This document shows, piece after piece, positions 33,978 through 48,987 of a stretch of 64,000 bases of DNA. The stretch covers positions 466,506 through 530,505 of the forward strand of contig CDMY01000295.1 in assembly GCA_001179505.1 (NCBI GenBank), written 5' to 3'. Below the pieces are notes generated by a model. That model saw nothing but the letters and a program-made list of their open reading frames with translations. It had not been told where the DNA came from and did not search any database. The stretch is from Vitrella brassicaformis (Eukaryota > Sar > Vitrellaceae). The position numbers and the translations under genes are program-made. Numbering within the stretch: the stretch's first letter is position 1; the number at the start of each line of letters is the position of its first letter.

Positions 33978-36900
33978 TCAGACGTCCCCGCCGGTGATCT
34001 CTATGACCTGTGTCCTGCCTGTCGCGGGCTTGCCCACCACCCGACCGCCACGAAGGTCCTCCCACTTCTTCTGCGGACCCACCGTACGACTCACCTGCAC
34101 ACGCCCCACAGACAGACAGATAGACAGAGAAAAAGACCTTCACACGCACTCATGCGTGGCGTACCCGAGATGGGCGGCCTGCAGTGCAGACAGAGACACA
34201 AACAGTGCAAACACGCTATGAATGAACCAATGCATCTGTGTCCGTGGCTAGTCGTGCTAGCTGCGCACCTCCAGTCGGTGTGATGACCCGCCTCTTCTTC
34301 CACGGGAAGCACACGGCGAGGCAGCAACACAGACGCCAGCAACAGTCCTGCGCACTTGACACGGCCTCGTCAACCACTGCCCGTGTAGTCAGTGCACATG
34401 ACATGCATCATATGCATCACACTCATAAGTGTTCACTTCCCATTGCTTGTGAGTGTTGGGTTGGTTGGTGTGTGGTACTTACTTTTTTCGGTCTCGGCCG
34501 TGTCAGTGGATCCCCCCAGGAAGTCCCCAATGTCCTTCCTGCACTCAGTCAGTCAGTCAGTCAGGCACACCAACCATACTGACATACTACACGGCGATCG
34601 ATGTGTGTATATGACAGAGATTGGCGGCGGGAGTGAGTGGATGCACTTGCCTGTACACCCAGCAGCCGATGCAGCAGCCCTGCACCAGACATATCACCTG
34701 AAACAAACAAACACACAAACAGGGAGGTGCTTCCCTGGTTGAGTGTCTTGGCATCCATGCACTCCTACTCTGAATCTCACTCACCTCAATCATGAACAGG
34801 ATGAGCGCCACCTGCATTTAGACAAACACAACAGAAACACACATCCTTTCGCCTGTCTTTCTGTCTGTCTGTCTGCTTGTGCGTGTATTGCCCCACACAC
34901 CCCATAGAAGTTGGGCGACTGGACGATCAGCGACTGTGTGTCGGTCTCGACCACGGGCACCTCGGCAGCAGTGGTAACCCCCGCCTCGTACCACCGCTGC
35001 ATACACGCACACAGACACGTAGGCACGTGGGCATTGCATCCCTGTCTGTCTGTCTGTCTGTCCGTCTGTCTGTCCGTCTGTCCGTCTGTCCGCCTTTCCG
35101 GGTGTCTGTCTGACCGGTTCAATGTCGGGCAGCTGCTCCCACGTGTCCATCATCTGTGCGGCACGACGACACAGCTTGTCGTCCAAGTCCTCCACATACA
35201 ACTGACCGGTGAGGTTAACACACATCCACACACATGCTGGCGGATGAGTGATGCGTACATGCACCTCCCTCCCTACCGGCACGCTGTGCCACTGCAGCCG
35301 CCTCAGCTCGATTGGCGCGTGGCAGTGGCACGACAGCCACGATGGGAGCGGCTTGCCCAATGCTTCACCGAACCCACCGTCCGTCGGCGCCCCGCCACCC
35401 TCCGCAGACGACTCCCCCTCGGGAACCAGGTCCTTGATCTCCATGACGCACATGGCGATTCGTGAAGGCTTGACCTCGGCTGTCTGGTCCTCCTCGTTGT
35501 GCAGCGATCGCCTGGCCGCCCGCTGCCTCGACGGCAGTCGCTTCTTGAAGCCCAGCCGCGGCGCACCCACGATGTGGAGGATGGCCGACGACCGGTTGGC
35601 CAGCGTCGATGAGGGGAGCTCGAACATCACCTGAGTGGGGAGAGGGACAAGTGTTATTTATGTGTCGTGTTGTGTTGGGGCATGTCTGTAGGCGTGTGTA
35701 CGTACTGATGGCAGGTCGCTCGTGTCGTTGGGCACGAAGATCCTCGTCTCTAACTGAGCCATCCATCCATCCATCCATCCGCAGACAGACATGCCGTGGT
35801 CAAAGGGAACGTTTCTCCCTCCGGCATGCAGTGAGCATGTTGGGTCCCCCAACTCACCCTGTGTCCCGTTTCGTTGAAGACGTGAGCCTCCATGATTGCC
35901 GGGATGTCCCTCGCCCGCTCCACCAGCTGGTCGACAGTCATGTTGGTACCCAGCGACCTCTCGCCCACCGGCACCTTCCCACTCTTTTGCAATTCCAGTG
36001 GGGGGTCGGCGTACTCGCCATTGAAATAGCCGTGGAAGGGCCACGCGCCGTTGGCCGGTCGTTTGTCCATCGCCAGTCGCCTTCTGTCGTGTGTGGAGTT
36101 GTATTTGGTGCCTGCGTAGTGGAGTCGCTGTGCGGTGCGGTTGGGGGTGATGATGTCCTGGGGGGTGATGAGGCCCTCGGATGTGACGGTGCCTGGGGGC
36201 TCCACCACACCTGCATGAGGGGGAAGGGGGACAGATACACATGCCGTGACTCTCATTTGTATGGGTGTACCTGCAAGCATGATGCGGATCTTTGACGAAG
36301 GGAAGCCAGACATCCCACTGGAGAAACAACACGCATCCATAAGCACCCGTGTTGCGGCTGCTCTGTCTGCAGATTCCCCTTACGAGTTGGTCAGCTGCAC
36401 AGTGTACACGCGGCTGCGTGCGAATCGCCCGTAGGCCCGCCGCAGAGTCCAAAAGAGGTTGTAGCGGGCAAACTCCTGCACACACAGGGAGGCAGGGAGA
36501 GAGCATCCATAAAAGGACAAGTGTCTCGAGCGTCATGGCGGCTTTGTGTTTGTCAAATGTCTGACCACGTCTGAGTTGGCAACGAATTCTCGCACCTCCT
36601 TGGGCAGCTCGGGCTTCTCATTCCTGGCAGGCAGAAGGGCACATATATCATTTGGCGTATGCGTCTGTGCTGTGTCCTGTGTGTACCTCCCTCCCCTCCC
36701 CTNNNNNNNNNNNNNNNNNNNNNNNNNNNNNNNNNNNNNNNNNNNNNNNNNNNNNNNNNNNNNNNNNNNNNNNNNNNNNNNNNNNNNNNNNNNNNNNNNN
36801 NNNNNNNNNNNNNNNNNNNNNNNNNNNNNNNNNNNNNNNNNNNNNNNNNNNNNNNNNNNNNNNNNNNNNNNNNNNNNNNNNNNNNNNNNNNNNNNNNNNN

Positions 36901-38636
36901 NNNNNNNNNNNNNNNNNNNNNNNNNNNNNNNNNNNNNNNNNNNNNNNNNNNNNNNNNNNNNNNNNNNNNNNNNNNNNNNNNNNNNNNNNNNNNNNNNNNN
37001 NNCCCCTCCCCTCCCCTCCCTCCGTACCTTGACCTGATTTTCTTTTTCCTGTGCCATCGGTATGACGCCGACAGCTCCACCCCGGACTTGAGCACCACGT
37101 GCATGATCCGGCGGTAGTTGGAACGGTGAGTACCTAAACACACACAAGAAACAACACAACCGACGCGACGTCTGTCCAGTATCGAGTAGCACGTCGGTGC
37201 GTTGATCGATCGCGTGACTGACCCGGTGCTTCCGATTTGGGCGGGTAGAAGCCGCCACTCTCTGGCCCCACCTCTGGCGACTGTGCGATAATGTTCCGCG
37301 CACCCAACATCCAATCGTCAGCTGAGAGGAGGGAAACGCACACGTACAGGTCGACCCGTGTGTTGTCTCCATGCCTTCGTTCTCTCTCGCCCACTCACCC
37401 TCTCCATATGTCTCATACTTGAGGATCGACTTGGGTGCTGACTCGTACACCTCCACATCCAAGACACTGCACACGCCCACACACATCCATACACACGATA
37501 CCTTGGAAATTGCACGCTCTCTTTGTTGACACACCTGCCGAGCTCTTCGTAGATGCCGGCCGCCCAGGCGGGCAGCTCCTCCTTGCCGGACCAGTTCCAT
37601 GGGTGCGTCCAGAAGCCCCCGAAGGTGTGGAAGTTCATGGCACTCTTGAACGAGTGATTCGATGTCAGGTCGCGGATCGCCTGCGTCTCAGGCTCGCTGA
37701 ACGGCGCTTCGCCGGAATACTCCTCGTCACACCTGCCATCATACCAGAGAGAGAGAGAGAGAGAGAATCCATTGCCAGGAGTGTGATGCTCGTGGCTGGC
37801 TGACTTTTTGCTTTCGTCTTGTTGCCACTTCCAGTCGTAGTTTCGGTTGATGTCGACGCCGCCCAGCGCAGGGTCGTTGGAGCAGGTAGGCCGCCGATTC
37901 TTCCGCACCACCCGGGCCTTGTCCGGGTGCTCCTCGATGTACACGTAGCCGTCGGGATTCACAAAGGGGAGCGTGTATATCACACGGTTGTGCAACACAT
38001 ACCTGACAGACACAGACAGACAGAGATGGATGGAAGCGAGAGGTGGGGATCGATCAATCAACGAACATGTGTGTGTGTGTGGATGGATGGATGGATGTTT
38101 CGTTCGCTGACCGTGCGTATCTCTCGCCTCTCATGTAGTTCTGCAGCAGCCTTCCCACATAGTACACGACCGTGGTCAGACTCAGCGGCTCCCTCGCGTG
38201 ATGCTCTCCAGTCAAGAGCACCTCAGGCACACCACCAGCACCCGCATCAGTGGCATTGCTGACACCATCACTCCCTCCGCCTTCTGGGTGGGCGCCCACC
38301 ACCCACACGTGCAGGTCGCGTCCCTCGACTGACTTGCCGATGGAGATGTGTTTGAGGAGCGATGGGTACCACTGGATGAACCTGTCAAACAGCTCCACCA
38401 CTTGTGACCACGACGCGTAGCCCTTGACGGGCCCGCTGCTCAACACATTTTCCCAACCGGCATCGAACGCCGCCGTGTCGGCCGCTGCACTGCCTGATTC
38501 CAACACCACGCATGGACAGATGAGCCGACACCGAAAGCATGTGCTCTTGATCTCTCCTCGGCTGACCTAGCTGGAGCGCGGCCCATGAGAACAGCAGTAC
38601 CAGCAGAGCTGAACGCACCTCTCTCCACGTCACCAT
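33978..38636 (-). CDS. Membrane-anchored M14 zinc carboxypeptidase
   Basis: Twenty-one phase-consistent exons: 38636-38567, 38493-38112, 38002-37805, 37732-37535, 37466-37399, 37321-37223, 37133-37034, 36623-36566, 36475-36384, 36317-36271, 36210-35858, 35753-35706, 35630-35277, 35201-35115, 34996-34901, 34811-34785, 34697-34651, 34538-34483, 34376-34269, 34178-34165, 34094-33978; about 872 residues. Signal peptide, then M14 motifs: GEHHAREP (zinc His and Glu), FVNPDGYVY, GVDINRNYD, and SAMNFHTFGG (third zinc ligand). The catalytic Glu probably lies in IIAQSPEVGPES but is not certain. After a ~400-residue extracellular region comes one membrane segment (VALILFMIEVICLV) and a Cys-rich cytosolic tail (DCCWRLCCCL). 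One intron starts with GC (AG|GCAAGT, 34650). The N gap lies in an intron; phase fits across it. Confidence 0.82.
36703..37002. other. Assembly gap of 300 N within a CCCCT-rich intron
   Basis: Flanked on both sides by CCCCT repeats, so an unsequenced CCCCT minisatellite is the likely content. The carboxypeptidase exons on each side fit in phase (2 then 1 base), so the join is probably correct. Confidence 0.9.
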
Positions 38637-38912
38637 CGCATGAGCCAGGAGACTGCGACGCGCGCTCTCAGTCCGACTTCATCTTTTCTCGATGCAACGC
38701 CGTATGTAAGATGCAGATCTGCGTACGCGCACGTGTGCACACGCCTTGTCTTCTCGCATTTGGTTTGGAAAGCTCGCAAACTGCGAGATAAGCTCGCTGA
38801 CTCGCCAAGAAAAGGGAGAGGGACCTTCCAGAAAAGTGAGGGCGACCCTCATTGGATGTCCGTGCTGCCTCTGATGCTGCCTCGCTGACGTGATCATTGA
38901 TCTCTGACCATC

Positions 38913-41945
<3,033 letters not shown>

Positions 41946-42242
41946 TTCATTGATCTATGGGAGGGACAGGCAGACAAGGCAGAAGGTTTGTGCCGCTGTG
42001 TGCTGCGCGTACGTATACATGGAAGATCGCTGATCGATACGCATACGCATACGCACGATACGCATACGTATACGTATACGTATACGTCTGCTTGTGCGTA
42101 GAGCGGACTGAGTCACCAACAGACAACCAAACGTCGAGCGTCTTTTCGCTGGCCGTCAATTACCGATTTGACTGACTGACTGATCGGATCCATTCATTGC
42201 AGCCTCGCATCACAGCTGAGTGAGTGAGTGAGTTGAGTGGCG

Positions 42243-43388
42243 ATGTCTGTCACGACGGCCACGTTGATCACAGTGCTCCTTTGCCTCGCCGCCGCCACCA
42301 ATGCCAAGGCTGCAGGCACACAGCATTCACAGACACACAGACAGACAGTCACGTGCGTGTCTCTCTCTCTGTGTGTGTGTGTTGGACGGCAGAGAGAGCC
42401 GCATCATCATCTCTGCGCCAGGGCACCAACGTCCGGCTGATCCCTCAGCTGACATCGGCCCTCTTCGGCCCCACGCCAGCCGCACAGCCCACGCCAGCCG
42501 CCCCTGCAGCCGCCACGCTGCCGCCCACACCCATGGCCACACACATCGAAAGTAACCAAACAAACACTCATTGGCTGTCTCCCTGTCTGTCTGCGATGGA
42601 TGGATGTGTGTGTGTGTGTGTGTGGTTGGATTGGATTGGATTGGGTCAATCGATCGGTCAGCGTTCCACAAGGAGCGGCTGCATGACGAGATTCAGGAAC
42701 TCGCAGCAGAAAACGCCAAAAAGTCAGTCAATCACTCACTCAGCACACACGAGGACACACTGAATGGCTCTCTCTTTCTCTCTGGTGTCACTGATTGGTG
42801 GATGAGTGCAGGCAGGAGATCATCCAGAAACTCAGTGAGCCCACACACTAACAACACCCACACACATCCATCGATGTGTCTGTGTGTGCAGAGGAGGAGC
42901 CGGTCGGGTCGTCGCCGTTGGGCAAACTGGCATACCAAACATTCCTCTCCAAGGCAACACACACACACACACACACACATACAAGGGAGACACACGAAGA
43001 GAGATTCCCACGTCTGTGTGTCTGTGTGTCGATGGGTTGGTTGACTGACTGGCAGCAACTCGCCCGTCTGCAATATCTCCACAACCGACTCCGCGAAGAG
43101 TCATCAGACACACAGTCACACAACAAGAGCAGCAGCTGATGAGCGTGTGTGTCTGTGTGTGTCTGATGTGTGCAGGTGGGCCAAGGTCGATCCGGCAAAG
43201 GCAGCAGCCGACATCGTGTTGGTGGGAGAGAACCAGGTCAGACAGTCAGCCAGACACAGACAGACACACGGTGGATGTGTGCATGATTGTGTGCGCTGTG
43301 TGTGTGTTGTGTGTGTGGTTAGTTGGAGTATCGAACGAGGCATGAGCGTGAGATGCAGGACAGACAAGTCGCTGACGACACACAATGA
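42243..43388 (+). CDS. Small secreted helical protein, copy 2 of the duplicated block
   Basis: Eight exons in phase: 42243-42315, 42393-42551, 42662-42722, 42812-42834, 42892-42953, 43056-43099, 43176-43236, 43323-43388; 182 residues, same length as copy 1. Signal peptide MSVTTATLITVLLCLAAAT and charged helices as in the other copy. Both GC-AG introns are kept (after 42315 and 42953). Differences from copy 1 are nearly all in introns, where (CA)n, (CAGA)n and a ~30-base extension near 42600 vary. Intact frame in both copies argues that the protein is real although unknown. Confidence 0.62.
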
Positions 43389-43837
43389 TCAACGGACGAA
43401 CTGAGAGTGACTGAGAAAGTGACTGATGGAGTGGATTGATGGGTGCAATGCATGACAGACACAGAGAATCGCCGGCCACACGAATTGAATGCATGACGTG
43501 GGACAAACAGCGCACGTTACAAACATGTCCTCAGTCTACACGTGCACACCTCTCTCAATCAGTCGGAGAGTCATACAAGTCGCACACAGCCCAGAGGGCA
43601 CACACAGGTCCTATAACCAGTCGCAAAACCAATGCGCTTGTCACAATGACATCCAAAGTAAGTGTCCTATCTGGGTGCCTCTTGCACACACTGATCAACC
43701 ACGACAAACCATGCACGAGAAGTCTCTGCCTGCCTGTTTGGCTGGCTGCCCGTGCCACATGCAATTTGCAAAGACACGCACAGCCGATCGAGGACACCAC
43801 ATATATATCAATACCGATGTACTGGCCCTCGACTTAT
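43389..43837. other. Spacer between convergent genes in right arm
   Basis: Counterpart of 30158-30565. It carries an extra ~30 bases near 43445-43480 and a shorter GGCA tract. No gene. Confidence 0.45.
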
Positions 43838-44875
43838 CTACCTACTTATGTCGGTGTCAAACACATAATGAACACCATGGTCGCCAGTCGACTGGTCTGG
43901 AGTCCCCGTCTGCGGCTGCAGTTGCGGTCTTCCAATCACATACGCTGCGACTCCGTTCTGCCGATAAGCCATGACAGCCGGCGGGGGAAGGTCATCCTTG
44001 AAGCCTCGGGCCCTCAGCACGTGTCTGTATTCCTGCAGGACGCTGCACGGCATACACCAGAAGACGAGGCAGCAGTCGCCGCAGCCATCGGTTGCTGCGA
44101 TGCCGTAATATCTTACAGACAGACAGACAGACCAGTATTGTGTCAGTGAGTCATCGGTCGGGTCCCTCCCAGCACTGCAGCCGGCCATCCGCCTGCGTAC
44201 CTCCTCAGTTTGGTTCGATAGACAAGAAAAACGATGAAGGCGACAACGCTGCCGACTACCGCGACCGGCAGGAACACCGTTATTTTCGAGCTAGGTCTGT
44301 CCTCGGGGTGGACGCTCTCGTCGTTGAGGTAGATCTCCTTGGTGTTGAAGACCCAGACCCAGTAGTAATGGTAGGCGGTCTCCAATATCGTTTTGAGCGA
44401 GCCGGTGAGCATGAGTGCGCCGAAAACCAGGACGCCAATGACCAAGAAGGCGCTGAAGACCACTACGCCCACCCAAAGCGGCACCAGCTTCACCTGTGCC
44501 AACGGCCACGCCTGCGCATACATACGCCTGCGCATACATGCGGCGATTATAAGTAGAGGGAGATCCGTGAATAAGATGGAATAAGGCACTGCCTCTCCTC
44601 TGCATATCTTCACCTTGAGGAAGGCGTAGATGGGCGACAAGCAGAGCCCCAACGTTCCAAGCATGCAGGACGGTCCGTCGGAGAAACAGTCAAAGATGCC
44701 ATCGCTCCACTGACCTGAATGAGGGAAACCCCAACAAACAGACAGACAATCGCATCATTGCGGAACGTCTGGTTCGTGTCCGTCCGCACTCACCTTTCCA
44801 CAATTCATCTCGCGTCGAATCCCCGATGGGCACGGGCAGCTGCCCGGAACGAGGCTCCCTGTCCGCTGCTGACAT
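43838..44875 (-). CDS. PLAC8-family membrane protein, copy 2
   Basis: Four exons in phase: 44875-44794, 44714-44614, 44511-44201, 44111-43838; 255 residues. Same Cys motifs and two membrane segments as copy 1. Differences: five residues fewer in exon 1, a 30-base in-frame insertion in the first membrane segment (extra VLVFGA-type repeat at about 44415-44445), and a one-base deletion near the stop that changes the last residues to DTDISR. Otherwise very close to copy 1. Probably functional. Confidence 0.78.
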
Positions 44876-45303
44876 ATCGTCCTCGGACCGCCGACAAATC
44901 GTGTGTGTGTAGAGGTCAGAGATCTTGCACGCACAGCCTCTGAGACTGGTCCAGACGCCAGACGGCGGGAACGCGACAGCTCTCTCATCTCTCCATCCTC
45001 CTGGGTCCAAGGGTAAGGTTTACAAACCCTGCACTTTTGACCCCATCATAGCACGCGCTGAGAAATCTCGAGAGGCTGCCTGCCAAAGCATTCAATGCAA
45101 CACGCCTCTGTCTCTCTCTGGCTGCATGTTCGCCCGCCGATGCATAATCTGACGTACACCCACCCGTACGGACGTCTCTCTCTCTGCCTGCATGCCTCCG
45201 CTTCCCTGACCCACCTCCTCTCTCCGACACCGCATCAGAGCAGACGACGCACTGCCCTTCCCGCCCGTCATGCAGTCGCAGGTATGTCTGTGTGTGAAAG
45301 CGG
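44876..45303. other. Spacer within right arm
   Basis: Counterpart of 28678-29117, between PLAC8 and RABL3-like genes. No gene supported. Confidence 0.45.
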
Positions 45304-46666
45304 TCAGCCTCTCTCCAGGTGGAATCGGTGAGCCCTCTGCAGGAACTCATTCAGCACACCCATCTCGTACCACCCGGACCGGGCACTCTGAAACACAAAC
45401 ACTGTGACATGTGGGCAGTGGGCCGCCCGCCTTGCTCACCGTCTGCATCTCGGGCGCCTCCCGCAGCAGCTGCAGAACCCGTGACGCCAAAAGAGAGCTC
45501 TCGTAAACCTGCACACGACAGACATCCATGGAAGCTGCTGCATGGCGCGAGCCAGCTGCTGAGGCGTCAGTCGTCAGTTACCTTCTTTCTGCTGTAATCG
45601 AGCCACAGGTCGTCCATGAAGTGGTGCAGACTCTGACTGCCAAACAACCTGACACACAGACACACACACACGGGGGACAGGCAGACTCACTTCTGCTGCC
45701 GACTGGCTGCATGGTTATCTGGCACACCTATCGACAAGCGGCGGTGGTGGTGGCAGCTGTGGCGGGGGCCGTGTGTGTGAGTGGGAGGTGAGCAGGTCCA
45801 CCTTGTTGGCCACTATCAGGATCGGACACCGGCCGCTCAACAGACACTCAGCTGCATGCAGTTGATTGGCAACAACCAGACGCCACACAGATCAACACAA
45901 CGCGAGATACATGGGTCCACAGACAGCTGGCTTGTGCGTTGCCTACCTGTCGTCGGATTCTCCACGTCAGGCCCGTCATCACTGCAGTGATTGGATCAGA
46001 CAGCAAAGGGCGAGAGGGAGAAGAATCCACACACACACACGTGTCTGGGAGTGCCTTCCATGGACTGACCTTTCAGCAGCAGCGGGGCCGGGCTGCTCAT
46101 CCGGGGCGACTTTATCTCTGTTGGCTTCGCCGTGTCAGAATGCCCGTGATGGCGGTGCGGCCCTCTGGCAGACCTCCATCAGCCACTGGCTCAGCTTGCG
46201 ATACGACTTGAGGTTTGACACATCATACGCCAACAGCACACCTGCACCACACAAACCAAATAGCCACACATCCTCCCTCTGTCCGCCTCTGTGTGTGTGT
46301 GTGTGTGGTAGCCCCCGACTGACCGTCAAGCCCATCAAAGAAGACATTCCTCGCCCCAGCGTAGGCCCTGGTGCCGCCCACATCCCAAAACTCTACGGGC
46401 ACGCCGCCCTTGCCGCCATCGGGGCCATCGCCAGACTCCAGCGGATGAATGCGCACGCTCACCCGACAGCCGCACGTCCACGACGCCGCGGGCCGCCTGA
46501 TCTCGGCTGACATAAGGGACCCCGGGCTGCCTGCGAAGGGCGAAGGCGGGCCGCTGCCGGCGGAGATGCCGTTGTCGTTGGGGCAGAGGACGCGCAGCAG
46601 CTCTGTTTTGCCGACGGCCGCGTCGCCCAGGACGACTATCTTGACGCTCCTCGGGAGGGGGTCCAT
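45304..46666 (-). CDS. RABL3-like small GTPase, copy 2
   Basis: Seven exons in phase: 46666-46324, 46241-46070, 45981-45947, 45851-45728, 45648-45582, 45508-45440, 45387-45304; 297 residues. P-loop, WDVGG and NKVD motifs are as in copy 1. Exon 1 is 9 bases shorter, lost just after the start codon; all other exons have identical lengths. The splice sites are intact. Its upstream partner is the papain-like copy 2, not a GOST receptor, so its promoter context differs from copy 1. Confidence 0.82.
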
Positions 46667-46870
46667 TTCTGATCAGGGGAGAGAGGTGCTCACCTGCATC
46701 CAATCCGCCAGATCAGTGGAGATCTTGGCCCTGCAGGTCTTGACGTGCGCTGCAGCAGCTCAGATCTCCCATCGGGGCAGCAGCAGGGGATTTGGCGAAC
46801 CCCACTGTTTCAGAAACCCTGAAGTTTTGCGAGCTCGACAGGGTGAATTTTTGAGAGACGAAACAAAGGA

Positions 46871-47607
46871 ATGTCACGCCTCCGGCCTCCCGAAGACCTC
46901 CCTGTGTCCTATGACTGCCACTCCAGCTGTCACCTTGCCCTCGGTGGAGTCATCCACGAGCCCGTCGACCAGCAGAACAGAAACACGTGCTGGCTCCATG
47001 CTGCAGCCACCGCATTCAAGTGCAAAGCCGTGCTGAGCGGGTGCCGCGTAGAGGACATCTCGGAGCTCAATTGCCTCTGCAGTGAGGAGAGGCTTCTGCG
47101 GCTGTGTGGCGTGTCTGCTCAAGCCGGAGGGGATCCTGCTCATGCGCTGGAGTGCCTGACTGGAACGCCCCCAAGTCGCCTCGGACACGGACTCGAGCCG
47201 TATGAGCGGGTGAAAGAAATCTGCAGGTACAGTACGGTGGTGGAGGATGCCACAGCATGATGTATGTCTGTGGGCTCTTACCTCGCTCATCAGGTGGATG
47301 ATGCGCGAGGGGCCTGTCGTAGTCGCAAGTGAGCAGCCAGCATCGGTTGGAGTGGTTGAGCAGCGACGGTTGGAGTTGTTCCCCTGTTTGTTTGCACCAG
47401 GCTTTCGCCCACCGGATGATTTCATTGGTTCGTCAACGCAGCCGTATGACTGCCGTTCTGGCCGCACGACATTCCGAGATGGCAACAGCCCCCACGCCGT
47501 GGTGTCCTATGGGTGGAGGAAGACGGAACACGGCATCTGGGTGTAAGTGAGGGCACTAAGACGCAATGGCTGAATGCACATACCCATCACACACACCCAC
47601 ACACACA

Positions 47608-47677
<70 letters not shown>

Positions 47678-48491
47678 CGTGTTTGACTGTGCGACTGTGC
47701 CGTGTGTGCAGGTGGCGGGTCAAAAACAGTTGAGGCGACGATTCCAACCTCACAGAGGTCCCGTTCGGACACGACGGCATCGATGAGGAGGTGAAGAAGA
47801 CAATGGAGCTGCGCAGAAGTATAGCAGTGTGTCCTTCCTACCCCTGCAGGTGCTCGGTGTACCTGTTCCCGCCATTCCATACTTCCCCGGCCTCTTCCCT
47901 CACGGGCCTTACCCCTCACGCAATGCGGTCCGTGGCCGTGGGACTCGGCTGGCCATCTCGGAGGAGCCCCTCTGTGGCGTGTGGCGTGAAAGTGACCGCG
48001 ATGAACCGCAGTCCGTTCACATCCTCTGCTTCGTCGACCAGGCGACAGGGGCGCGTAGAGTGGAGGTGCAGTCGACTATGGCGCACCTCTGCTTCTGCGA
48101 GGTGAAAAAGGTTGCCGAGGGAGGGCAGTCAGGGGCCCTGTATGAAGGAAAGGCTCACCTGTCTGAGCCATATGTACGCGACAAGGATCTGCAAAGTGTC
48201 GAAGGGATCGCCCGGTGGGGCAGGAGGGATGTCCCGGTGCGGCTGCGTCAGACGGGAGAGGATGAGTTTGAGCTCTCCTTCCGTCGCCGCACCGGGGGAT
48301 TCATCACATTCATTTTTGAGCGGGTGGCCTTCCCACCAAATGCCGACGGGCAGCAGCAGGGGGAGGGCGCAGACGAGGAAGGGGGAGGGGGGGAGGATGG
48401 GGGAGGGGGAGAGCATGATGTGTTGGTGGTGGATGACAATGAGGGGGAGGAGGGGTACGACGAGCAGTCGCCTATGGTGCTGTGTGATTAG
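46871..48491 (+). pseudogene. Papain-like cysteine peptidase, copy 2, stop codon in the Asn motif
   Basis: Exons 46871-47226, 47294-47328, 47401-47542, 47712-47790, 47850-48491 join in phase. Cys motif QQNRNTCWLHAA and His motif PHAVVSYGW are intact. In exon 4 the frame reads WRVKNS then TGA (47731-47733) where copy 1 has TGG (Trp of NSW). The codons after the TGA stay in frame with copy 1 for the whole C-terminal region, so this looks like a single nonsense change. Exon 4 to 5 has a 59-base intron absent from copy 1. TGA is used as a normal stop in neighbouring genes, so recoding is unlikely. A truncated protein lacking the Asn motif would end here. Confidence 0.62.
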
Positions 48492-48987
48492 ATTTCCTCA
48501 CGAGAATCTCGTTCTTCCGATGTCTGGTCTGTCTGTCTGTATGTCGTGTGTCCCGTGTCTGGCTGACTCTTTGTCTGGCTGGTCCTTCTTCAGGTGACTC
48601 AACTGCTGAGATGCGTGGCTGGTGAATGACTGAACAGTGTCGTTGTGCTATGTCTCTCACCCAGTGTCGGGTGATAGTGTCGATTTCTCCAGTGAAGGAC
48701 ATTAATCACAAGACCCTTCTGAGTGGATCAGAGCTCTGCCAAACGCAAATGCGTGCATTCATCACATTCATACAAAGCAATAGGTTCATCCACAAAGCCA
48801 CCCAGAAACATATGCACAGCGGAATGTTGGTCTGGTATGTCCAGCTAAACACTACTTACTCATTCCTGCACCCCCAATACGCCTTCCGTGTCCCTCCACC
48901 CTCCGCCCTCTAGAGCCCGACACCGATCCCATTCCTACCTCAACACACCACCCACCTACTTCCATCAACCACTGACGCCTCCCCACT
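48492..48987. other. Intergenic spacer, convergent 3' ends
   Basis: Between papain-like copy 2 and the F-box-like gene. No gene supported. Confidence 0.45.

Larger units (their letters stand above)
42055..46795. repeat. Right arm of the ~4.7 kb inverted duplication
   Basis: Reverse complement of about 27175-31830, holding the same three genes. The inner edge is at an (ATACGC/ATACGT)n tract at about 42035-42085; the outer edge is near 46795. The arms enclose about 10 kb with the papain-like copy 1, the carboxypeptidase and the kinase. Confidence 0.85.

Noticed and set aside
47731-47733. TGA read as Trp by a changed nuclear code
   Set aside because: TGA ends several neighbouring genes (for example 486-488, 22468-22470, 28675-28677), so local recoding is not supported.
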